From: Uloborus plumipes
Taxonomy: Eukaryota > Arthropoda > Arachnida > Araneae > Uloboridae
DNA: 64,000 bases
Assembly (NCBI GenBank): GCA_038373865.1
Contig: JAXGGA010001128.1
Location: 1 to 64,000 of the forward strand
Reading direction: 5' to 3'
The notes beneath the pieces are model-generated. The model did no database searches. It was not told where the DNA came from and saw nothing but the letters and a program-made list of their open reading frames with translations. This document shows positions 57,901 to 64,000 of the stretch, one piece after another (the first letter of the stretch is position 1; the number at the start of each line of letters is the position of its first letter). The position numbers and the translations under genes were made by a program.

Positions 57901-60900
57901 TTTCTGCAGATTTCCTCACTTGAAGTTATAATATTTCTATTTAGTTAGTATCAATTAAAAAAGAAAGGTCTTAAGTTTGAAAACATCTGTTTCAGTTAAA
58001 AAAAAATGTAGGTTGCATTCAGCATTCATAAGAAAAATATTTGTAAAGTAAATAAGCTAAATATTAACACTCAGTGTCATAGTTTCTGCTGAAGGTTTTA
58101 GGCTTTTTTATTAAATAGATGTTTTTGTTCTAAAAATTTGTTGTGAGGAATAATTAGCGTGCTTTACATGTGTTGAAGAATCATGATTAAAAATATTTTC
58201 TTATCTTAATGTGTTGATTATATATCCTACTTAAGAAACATATTGATTTAGTATTATCAGATGAAAATTTAAGTTTTTATTTTTACATATTGCAGGTAGC
58301 AATGCAGGGCATTTTTTCCTTAGTCATGATTTCTCTCCATTTCTTGCCAAACGAAGTGCTGAAAAGATTCATTGTGACAATGAGCCAGCATCTAACGAGC
58401 AAGCTGAATTGAGGATTAAACTTAATTCTTTTGTCAAGGAACAAGAAAATGATGAGGTGTTTAAAAAATGGAGGATCCCCCAGGAGAACTCAGGTGATGT
58501 AGCTTTCCTGAATGTTTTAATTTTTTATTAAACACTAGCTGCGTGGCCTGGCTTTGAGAGGTGTACCTTAAGACTAAAGTTGCGTCTAGTAGTGAAATGT
58601 CTAAAAGTCTTGAATAGATTAAAGCTGATATTTTGCCAGCATGCAGTTCAAAACATTAACCAATCGCAAAAATTTTTGTATCCCTCGTTGTAGGAAAAGC
58701 CTCAAAGCAAAAGCAAGAATTAAATTTGCTCACACTCAAGAAAAAAAATGGCAACTGATATTTATTCAGCTTTTTCTTATCAATGATTTCTTTTGCACTA
58801 ATTAGTTTCTTTTACGCTTGTGCAGACAATTTTTACACCCAATTTAAAATTGATATTCCCAAACTTGAAAATACCAATGTTTTTTTCCCGGTGAAAGTAT
58901 CAATTATTAATTAGAAAATCTTCGGAAGGAAATACTCTTGAGAGATATTTTTAGCAATCTTTCTAATGAGGTAAAATCGGCAAGATCCGATAATTATTTC
59001 TGGTAGAAAGAGCAATTTTAAGCTTTTTTTTTGAGTCGTTAAATTGAAATTCGAACGATTCAATACTTTTTTGGCATTTGAAACCCTCCCTACAACTCTT
59101 CTCGAGTGCCCAAGTACCTCCCTGCCAAATTTGGTCCAGATCTGACGCAAACTGTGGATTTGTATAGGGAACATACACACATAAAAATTTTCTGTTTTAT
59201 TTATATTGATTTGAAACAAATACAAGGATCATTCAATAATAAAATAGACAACTAGGAGAAAAACATTTATTTCTACAAAATAAGAATTTCCCTAGTTTTC
59301 AACACAATACCCATCAACATTTATATACTTGTTCCAACAGGTTACTATAGAAAAATTACTTCAATCTATCAAAATTTATCAATGTATTTATTTGTTTTTA
59401 GAGAACAGAGTTGAGGACATGCTTGTTAAATGGCAAAATCCTATGTTTGAAGTTCCATCTGAAGTAAGTATTCTTATTTTTATTTTCTCCAAAAATAATA
59501 ACTATTTATTTACTATCAATAATCACCACATTTAGATATTCTGATGAAATAGACTGTATTAGGTCTTGCACTGGTGAAGAAAAGTTATTTAAAAAAAAAA
59601 TAATAATAATAAAAAAAAAGATTTCCGCATTTTCTTTTTTTTGACCCTTATCTCATCAATTCCCCCCCTCCCCATTGGTACAATATTAACTAAAGTGATA
59701 TAGGCGGGTGCACTGTAACCTTGAAAAATAAAAATGGTGTTCTATGAAAGAAAAATCACTAATCTCCAATATTGGTACATAAAAAAGAAAAATAAAGGAT
59801 TTTATATAATGGGTTATGGTTCAAGTCTGATTTATTATTTTTTAAAAGTGAATTTTCTTTATCAGTGCTAAACTTAATAAACAACCTGTATTTAAGGTGA
59901 CATGTTAACTTGTTACAAGATTTTTTTGTTGGCTTAATCAAAACATTGAGACAATACACGTGTTTTGAAACTTTATGTAATCAACATAACACTTTTTAAA
60001 AAATTAAGAATGAAGAAAGGAAAATTGAAGTGTATTTTACGACTTTCACTTTACAAACACTTCCAATTTTACTAACGATTGGCTAGTCCTGACCGTGCAT
60101 TCAGTTTTGATTGTTGTTTACCACCATTCAATAATATGGATAATATTTTTTGAAAACTTATTGCTTGTTAAATCTTACCTTTCTTTTTCATATGTAAACT
60201 ATAAGATTACTGCTTTTAAGAAGTTTTTAGGTTTGGTACAATGCATGAAACAAAACCTTTTAGCTTCACCAATAAAATATCTTCATTTGTTTTTGAAACT
60301 TGAATGCTGTCTATTCCTGTGGCATTTTTTCAAAGTTGATTTTCTTCTATTTATTGTTCATAATGATGTAATACATATTTAAACTCAGTTGTTTGGTTCA
60401 TTTCTGTGTTGTTATTTAAAATTCTGAACTCACATGAAGAATTATCTCACTTAAATAGGTAAATGAAAACTAGACAGTAGTTTCAAAAATAGGTAGAAAT
60501 AAAAGTATATCTCTAGAGCGACGCCTCAACAGACAAGATATACAAATGTATCTTATAAACTTTTTTAAATGGGGGGTCTGCAAAGCAGTTACGTTTTTAA
60601 GTGGAGATCTCTAGTGGCCTGGACTTTGGGAACCTCTGGGTTTACCAGTTGAAAATGTGTTGTAATCTTCCAAAACTCAAATGGAAGCGATTTCAGACTT
60701 GAAGTTTAATGCTTTTTCTTTAAAAGTTAAACTTTAAATCAAACATTACCTAAATTAATACATTTAATTAAAGCATTAATTTTGAATCAAACTTTTTACA
60801 GGTGAATTGTGTGGAAGATAATAAGTATTCAGAAAATCTACCCCAAATGTATTGCATTTTGAATTCATATCGTTTCTCAAAGAGTACATTGGAGAATTTA

Positions 60901-60903
60901 AAG
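42773..60903 (+). CDS. MLH3: DNA mismatch repair protein MLH3 (partial, exons 1-5)
   Basis: MutL-family ATPase that pairs with MLH1 in mismatch repair and resolves meiotic crossovers. Five exons join in frame (218, 3023, 198, 62 and 102 nt; 1201 residues). GHKL ATPase motifs: E29 and N33 in CVEELVWNSIDAGAT, D57-N-G-C-G61, then CGYRGEALASL at residues 91-101. PSKGTTVSVFDFMYNMPVRK marks the end of the ATP lid region, and DLQFLYVNKRCV belongs to the transducer domain. A long Ser-rich, poorly conserved linker follows, as in other MLH3 proteins, then a short conserved island DPINGRVVYIDSVTGNSSYE that aligns with the linker/C-terminal border of animal MLH3. Exons 4 and 5 (VKWQNPMFEVP, ILNSYRFSKSTLENLK) lead into the endonuclease domain, which lies outside the window. 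An acceptor at 42763 implies a 5' non-coding exon upstream. The frame is intact. Confidence 0.95.
44613..50380 (+). CDS. Myb/SANT-like DNA-binding protein, MSANTD3-like, nested in MLH3 intron 1
   Basis: Three exons on the MLH3 strand: 44613-45003, 47375-47439 and 49997-50380, joined in frame to 279 residues with clean GTGAGG and GTAAGT donors and TTTCAG and GTTAG acceptors. Residues about 5-85 form a Myb/SANT-like domain (FTPTEMEILDKLVDKYRPII, KAWENLTREYNANPG, VAQLRNKYKNLKAQ). Residues about 185-279 are a charged helical coiled coil (KRKLNIAADIEAEIAKARKS, KIQLLSAKAEHYKLLNAQLK). This two-part layout is that of MSANTD3 and of Harbinger accessory proteins. It should bind DNA in the nucleus and dimerise through the coil. 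The frame is fully open in all exons, which favours a functional gene or a recent domestication. Expression inside the MLH3 transcription unit could interfere with or be coordinated with it; that is inference. Confidence 0.8.
45063..45188. promoter_or_regulatory. Cluster of CRE/ATF-like sites (TGACGTCA)
   Basis: TGACGTCA occurs at 45064-45071 and about 45179-45186, with half sites TGACGT at about 45137 and ACGTCA at about 45170. All lie within 125 bp, in the first intron of the Myb/SANT gene. The spacing could reflect a regulatory element or simply an old repeat. Confidence 0.3.
45281..45705. repeat. Diverged 425-bp repeat, copy 1
   Basis: Matches 49473-49897 in the same orientation from TATACTCTGTGTAA to GCAAAATTT, with shared blocks CTATGGACTTTTTTCCCACT, AACTGAGATATGAGGAT and AGCAGTGCATAAAAAAAG. 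It is about 80 percent identical by eye. Non-coding. Confidence 0.75.
46212..46705 (+). mobile_element. Tigger-type element remnant with TA duplication
   Basis: The element 46214-46703 starts CAGTAGCCCCTCGTTATATC and ends with the inverse (GATAAAACGAGGGGTTACTG), flanked by TA on each side, as in Tigger/pogo elements. Inside, the + strand keeps a transposase scrap: IVELDLVDKQN, then NADEAALY and KMLPDKT (about 46450-46540), the region of the first catalytic Asp. It is an internally deleted derivative. Confidence 0.88.
48406..49059. mobile_element. Mariner-type hairpin MITE, 650 bp
   Basis: 48408-49057 is nearly one long palindrome with arms of about 310 bp meeting near 48735. The ends are CAGAGTGTCCACTCC and GGAGTGGACACCCTG, with TA on each side. 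There is no coding. A transcript of the MLH3 or Myb/SANT intron could fold into a long double-stranded RNA. Confidence 0.88.
49473..49897. repeat. Diverged 425-bp repeat, copy 2
   Basis: Direct copy of 45281-45705 with the same length and borders, in the second intron of the nested gene. Confidence 0.75.
50376..50381 (+). terminator. Polyadenylation signal overlapping a stop codon
   Basis: AATAAA overlaps the TAA stop (50378-50380) of the Myb/SANT gene, and TGTGATTTCCTTGTGTTT follows about 25 bases later as a GT-rich downstream element. If used, the 3' UTR would be only 15-30 bases. Confidence 0.45.
50381..51553. other. MLH3 intron 1 segment without genes
   Basis: Only homopolymer G runs (50542-50556 and 51289-51300) and short meaningless ORFs are seen. 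Confidence 0.4.
51554..52689. mobile_element. hAT-like MITE with CAGGGTTCRTACT ends
   Basis: The left end is CAGGGTTCGTACT and the right end, reversed, CAGGGTTCATACT (12 of 13). Subterminal CCTTAAAAA / TTAATTTT words recur on both sides. Flanking 8-mers AATAAGAA and AAGAAATA do not match, so the target duplication is unproven. Confidence 0.7.
52692..53490. repeat. 800-bp imperfect palindrome
   Basis: GAAATAACGTTT...AGAGCACAAATAAGAT at the left is matched inverted at 53455-53490. The pairing continues through GAGGCAACAGCCTCCTTC, AATCTCTGTAATGAATC and GCAAATGATTTTGGCTTCC to a centre near 53085. It is probably a fold-back MITE; it begins directly after the hAT MITE. Confidence 0.85.
53861..56883 (+). 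CDS. MLH3: MLH3 coding exon 2 (3.0 kb)
   Basis: Begins after TTTTAAG at 53860 with the remainder of R73 and YATSKCHSLHDFENLRFC. It contains GYRGEAL (ATP lid side), the transducer domain to about residue 330, and a long low-complexity linker, and ends AAAG/GTAATT. One large exon carrying most of the protein is the usual MLH3 architecture in animals. No stop or frameshift occurs in 1007 codons. Confidence 0.95.
56884..58295 (+). other. MLH3 intron 2
   Basis: AT-rich; no gene or clear element seen. Confidence 0.6.
58296..58493 (+). CDS. MLH3: MLH3 coding exon 3
   Basis: After TATTGCAG it encodes SNAGHFFLSHDFSPFLAKRS ... VFKKWRIPQENS, 66 codons, and ends CTCAG/GTGATG. HDFSPFLAKRS aligns with the conserved DLVLPFLPRAR-like segment of animal MLH3. 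The phase fits both neighbours. Confidence 0.85.
58494..59401 (+). other. MLH3 intron 3 with a SINE/LINE-tail-like repeat
   Basis: Contains a probable interspersed repeat at about 58534-59190 (separate entry) and AT-rich sequence; no gene. Confidence 0.55.
58534..59190. repeat. Interspersed repeat with CTAGCTGCGTGGCCTGGC head
   Basis: ACTAGCTGCGTGGCCTGGCT at the left and CCAAATTTGGTCCAGATCTG with GGGAACATACACACA at the right resemble conserved ends of widely distributed arthropod short retroelements. No duplication was found. Class uncertain. Confidence 0.4.
59402..59463 (+). CDS. MLH3: MLH3 coding exon 4
   Basis: Sixty-two bases after TTTTTAG: (G)ENRVEDMLVKWQNPMFEVPSE, ending SE/GTAAGT. 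WQNPMFE aligns with the WxNPVF motif of animal MLH3. It restores phase 0. Confidence 0.85.
59464..60801 (+). other. MLH3 intron 4
   Basis: AT-rich, no gene. GGGGGTCTGCAAAGCAGTTACG and CTTTGGGAACCTCTGGG at 60571-60640 resemble the end of a Tip100-like hAT element, but no partner end was found. Confidence 0.5.
60802..60903 (+). CDS. MLH3: MLH3 coding exon 5 (last in window)
   Basis: After TTTTTACAG, 34 codons in phase 0 end LENLK/GTAGGA. ILNSYRFSKSTLENLK matches ILYPYRFTK-type sequence just before the QVD..FI start of the endonuclease domain. The next exon must lie beyond 64000. Confidence 0.85.
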
Positions 60904-61106
60904 GTAGGAATAATTAAGATTTATTTCTGTGGTTTGGTTCTAAAAGGGCCAATGTCAATTTTTTCACATTCTGTGTTATTTACATCAAAAGTTTCCAATT
61001 TAGTAAAACTCTAATTCAACAAAGGCCAATGTCTAATATCAAACTAAAATTGGTTGTATTTCCATTATAATGTTAGCCAATGTCATATACACACAATGTC
61101 ATCACG

Positions 61107-61180
61107 GGACGCGGGAGCGTCCCGCCCCGCCAAGAAAACTAAATACAAGCCGCCAAGAAATTTCCGTCGCCAAGAAAAAT
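61107..61180. repeat. Stem GGGACGC/GCGTCCC and three CGCCAAGAAA words
   Basis: GGGACGCGGGAGCGTCCC can form a tight hairpin and is followed by three CGCCAAGAAA copies within 50 bp. The same word recurs at 62019, 62044, 62181 and (as CCGCCAAG) 62236, suggesting one element family or one disrupted element spanning 61.1-62.5 kb. Confidence 0.5.
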
Positions 61181-62144
61181 GTAAAAGAGCGACTAAGGAC
61201 TGATTACGCGAGTAACCAAACCGGGGTTTTCACCCCTATGTATCTCAGCCCCATAAAGATCCCTAGAGTTCATTTTTGGTATACTCAATCTCCAGCGGTC
61301 CCTGACGGCACATACTAAAGCAAAACATCCAGGACCCTCAGGGGGAGGGGTGATAAATGTTAAAAAATCGCTATTTTTCGCACTTTTTAAAAATTGTTTG
61401 ACAGGGGTCCAGACTAAACGGTAACTCGGATTGAGCTCTCATTTTGCACCCACATTTATTTTGTCCCAAAGCTCGGCATAGGGGGGTTTTTGAACCCCCA
61501 CCCTCTCTCCCCTCGTTTTTATTTTCCATATCTTTTCTCCCCAGGGGTCTTTAGTGTTGATTTTTGGTATGAATATTCTCGATGAGACATTGAGGACGTT
61601 TTCCCAAAATTTACCCCCCGGGGTCATCGCAGGCCGGAGTTATTAATGCTTAAAATTGGTCCGATTTCTATCTACTAGCTCTGTTCAACATCTGAGCATT
61701 TATGTTGTCATTGTTGGGCGACGAGGAAAGAAAACTCAATGATTTATAATTTCATCTGTTGCCAGTTTCTATTTGTTAACAAATAAAATATTTGTAATTG
61801 ATTTTATTGCATAAGGCTTTTAAAAGGGATCTTCAATTTAGTTCATTTTAATATGAGATCAGAAGTAAGGATTGGGGTTTTTTTTTTAACTTTTAATTTA
61901 ATCGTAGTATTGTTAGCAACTAGCTTTGTTTTGCGTCGGTTCGGGTGGTATATTGTGATTGATTTCAAATTTATCCTAGACTGAAGAAGATCCTTGAACT
62001 TTTGCACCAAATGCATGCCGCCAAGAAAACCACATACGTCGGACCGCCAAGAAAAATGTTGAAGGGAAAAAAAACATGCGAAGTAAATTTTGAAGAGAAA
62101 AAAAAAAACAGGCAAAGAAATAATATTAATGCAAAAACATGTGA

Positions 62145-62525
62145 TATCTCCCCAAAAACAACAGTGTTGTAAAAAAATCCCCCGCCAAGAAAACCTTAAA
62201 TACTCGGCCTTAAAAAGTTATGATATCGAGTTTTCCCGCCAAGTTTGTGCCAAACTACAACTAACCTGTATGTATAGTTCTTTTAAATTGTTTTCAGTCC
62301 TGCCAGGCGGGAAGTTTTTACTCATTAAGCAACCACCTCACAAGACAAAGCTTCCCGCCTGGCAGGACTGAAAACAATTTAAAAGAACTATTAATACAGG
62401 TTAGTTGTAGTTTGGCACAAACTTGGCGGGAAAACTCGATATCATAACTTTTTAGGGGAGGGCTGAGTATTTAAGGTTTTCTTGACGGGGGATTTTTTTA
62501 CAACACTGTTGTTTTTGGGGAGATA
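62145..62525. repeat. Long near-perfect hairpin, 170-bp arms
   Basis: Left arm 62145-62314 and right arm 62351-62525 are inverted copies with only a few differences, separated by a 36-base loop. Matching blocks include CCAAAAACAACAGTGTTGTA, GATATCGAGTTTTCCCGCCA and CAGTCCTGCCAGGCGGGAAG. Confidence 0.93.
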
Positions 62526-63891
62526 ATATTTACATAAAATAGTAACAGGTTAAAATATTTCATGTGATAAAATAATGTTTCTTTACACTAACAATAAACA
62601 AATACCAAAAAATAATAATGGGAATCTTAATATAAAAAAGTTATAGCATTCTAAAAAATCTCAAATATCTTTCATCGCCTTTTTCTCGAAACTAACATTT
62701 TTGACTTAGGCCATTTTAGAACCAAGCCACAGATTTAAATTCTTTTGAAAAATAATTTAATGCCTGTTACAACTCTTTACTGCCCAGTGATCTATTTATA
62801 GAACATATCTTTTCGGACCCCTCACTGAAAACTACCATTTTATCATTTCTTATTGTTATTGGTTGGTTTCCTTACACCCCCAAAAAACTTTTGAACCTTT
62901 CTTTCCCCAGGCAGTCCAGCAGGTAACGTCTAAAAATTGTCATGTTGCAGATTCATAGTGCAGGTTTCTATTCTGGGTACAATGGAATTTTTTAAACAGT
63001 GTATTATACTTTTCTTTAACTTGTTTTAATTTTTCATGAACTTTATTCTTAATTTACAAAATTGGTTTCGTCAAAGACTTTCTTTCAGGCATCTCTCCGG
63101 GAGGGCAGTGCCACCCCTGCCTCCCCCCCCTGGAAGAAAACTCAGTTTTCACTGACACACAAAAAATAAGAAAGAAAGTCAAAATATGAAATAAATAAAC
63201 AAGTAAATATTAAAAAAATATATATATATAATTAATGAACACTTTAAAGCATATACCGTGATGGGAGGGAGCATCAAATATGGCCTAAAATTGCATTTTA
63301 GGACATTAATTTCGGAAAAATACCGGGGGGAGAATTAGTTGTACTTCATCCTTTTTCCCTTGACGTCATCAAAGATCGCATACAGTTGCCCTTTTGTGGG
63401 AGGGGGGGGGGTAAATTTATCAAAAAAAGTCCCCAAAATTCAGTTTCAGACAGTTCGCCCGTGAACCCCCCCCCCCTTTGAATCCGCATCAACCCCTTCG
63501 CTCCTCCAGACTCTCAAAGTGTCCCCCCCCCCCCGGCCCCGGAGTAAAATCTCTGAAAGAAACGCTGGTCAAATATAAGAATAGAGGAAAATTATCTACT
63601 TTTTTACTACCAGAAACGCCCAGCTATCTATTTATAGATCATATATTATCAGGGGTGCCCCGAACTGAAATAGGGAGGGGGGGAAGTAATTATCAGTTGG
63701 CCGAATGAAGTTCCAAATTTACGGAATGATAAAATACAAGCATGCATACATGTCGTACATGCATAACATTTAGTGAGAAAAAACATTAAAAAAACAATTC
63801 AAAAAACCAAAAAGAACAAAAAATCTCAATGTTGCAATATTGCCTTCAAATTGCCCAATCGTCAGCAAAATATGCCGAATACGGAAATTAT

Positions 63892-63910
63892 TAGGAGGTC
63901 ACAGTGACCT
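63892..63910. promoter_or_regulatory. Perfect palindrome GGAGGTCAC-A-GTGACCTCC
   Basis: Two AGGTCA half sites in inverted orientation, spaced by three bases (AGGTCACAGTGACCT), match the consensus of an estrogen-receptor-type IR3 site. Its use here is unknown. Confidence 0.3.
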
Positions 63911-64000
63911 CCCATCGGGCGCTCCTTTATATTATTTCAAATACAAAATACTGTAAGTGAATAAATTTTTTATATTTATGAAGTATAAAATGTAATTAAA

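Larger units (their letters stand above)
60904..64000 (+). other. MLH3 intron 5 (open at window end)
   Basis: No further MLH3 exon was found: none of the expected endonuclease motifs (QVD..FI, DQHAAHERI-like) is present. It holds GCCAAGAAAA-motif repeats, a long hairpin at 62145-62525 and C/G-run-rich sequence at 63080-63680. Confidence 0.6.

Noticed and set aside
60904..64000. Further MLH3 exons in the last 3 kb
   Set aside because: None of the expected endonuclease-domain motifs is present in any + strand frame, so the remaining exons must lie outside the window.

Overview
The window reads as AT-rich, repeat-dense nuclear DNA of an arthropod. It has introns with GT/AG borders, AATAAA signals, a tRNA-derived SINE, CR1/Jockey-like LINE pieces, and hAT, Tigger/pogo, PIF/Harbinger and piggyBac-type elements, and it contains no bacterial features. 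A chelicerate (spider-like) source is my inference from the mix of repeat families; it is not proven by any single sequence.

The one clear conserved host gene is MLH3 (DNA mismatch repair and meiotic recombination, MutL family) on the + strand. Five coding exons lie at 42773-42990, 53861-56883, 58296-58493, 59402-59463 and 60802-60903. They join in frame to 1201 residues, and the 3' end (the C-terminal endonuclease domain) lies beyond the window. Its first intron is about 10.9 kb and holds a second, same-strand three-exon gene (44613-50380, 279 aa) with a Myb/SANT domain and a C-terminal coiled coil, plus several MITEs. A C2H2 zinc-finger gene (29913-31375, eight fingers) is recognisable but carries small frameshifts.

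Nearly everything else is transposon. 0-5.7 kb: a piggyBac-type MITE, tandem repeats and a frameshifted Jockey-like ORF1. 5.8-13.8 kb: two relatives of an uncharacterised arthropod transposase family with a D-F-S/A-E-N-Y motif (one interrupted by a MITE and by a SINE), a second LINE ORF1 and another multicopy-family fragment. 14.0-18.1 kb: an almost complete hAT transposon with matching ends, target duplication and a nested LINE. 18.7-23.6 kb: the N-terminal part of a third family member, a GC-rich Tigger-like transposase split by a solo LTR, and hAT remains. 24-28 kb: a Harbinger N-terminal exon, a 585-bp direct repeat, a PHD-finger fragment and a 79-bp tandem array. 32.2-39.3 kb: Tigger/pogo-type remnants, a 4.1-kb fold-back element with arms over 1 kb and a 1.5-kb hAT MITE. 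39.7-40.2 kb: a Harbinger-type Myb ORF. 42.6-64 kb: MLH3, whose introns carry mariner-, Tigger- and hAT-type MITEs and several long hairpins.

Many insertions can be dated relative to each other because target duplications and reading frames resume exactly across them. MLH3 is uninterrupted in frame while most transposase frames carry indels or stops, so the damage is more likely decay than poor sequence.
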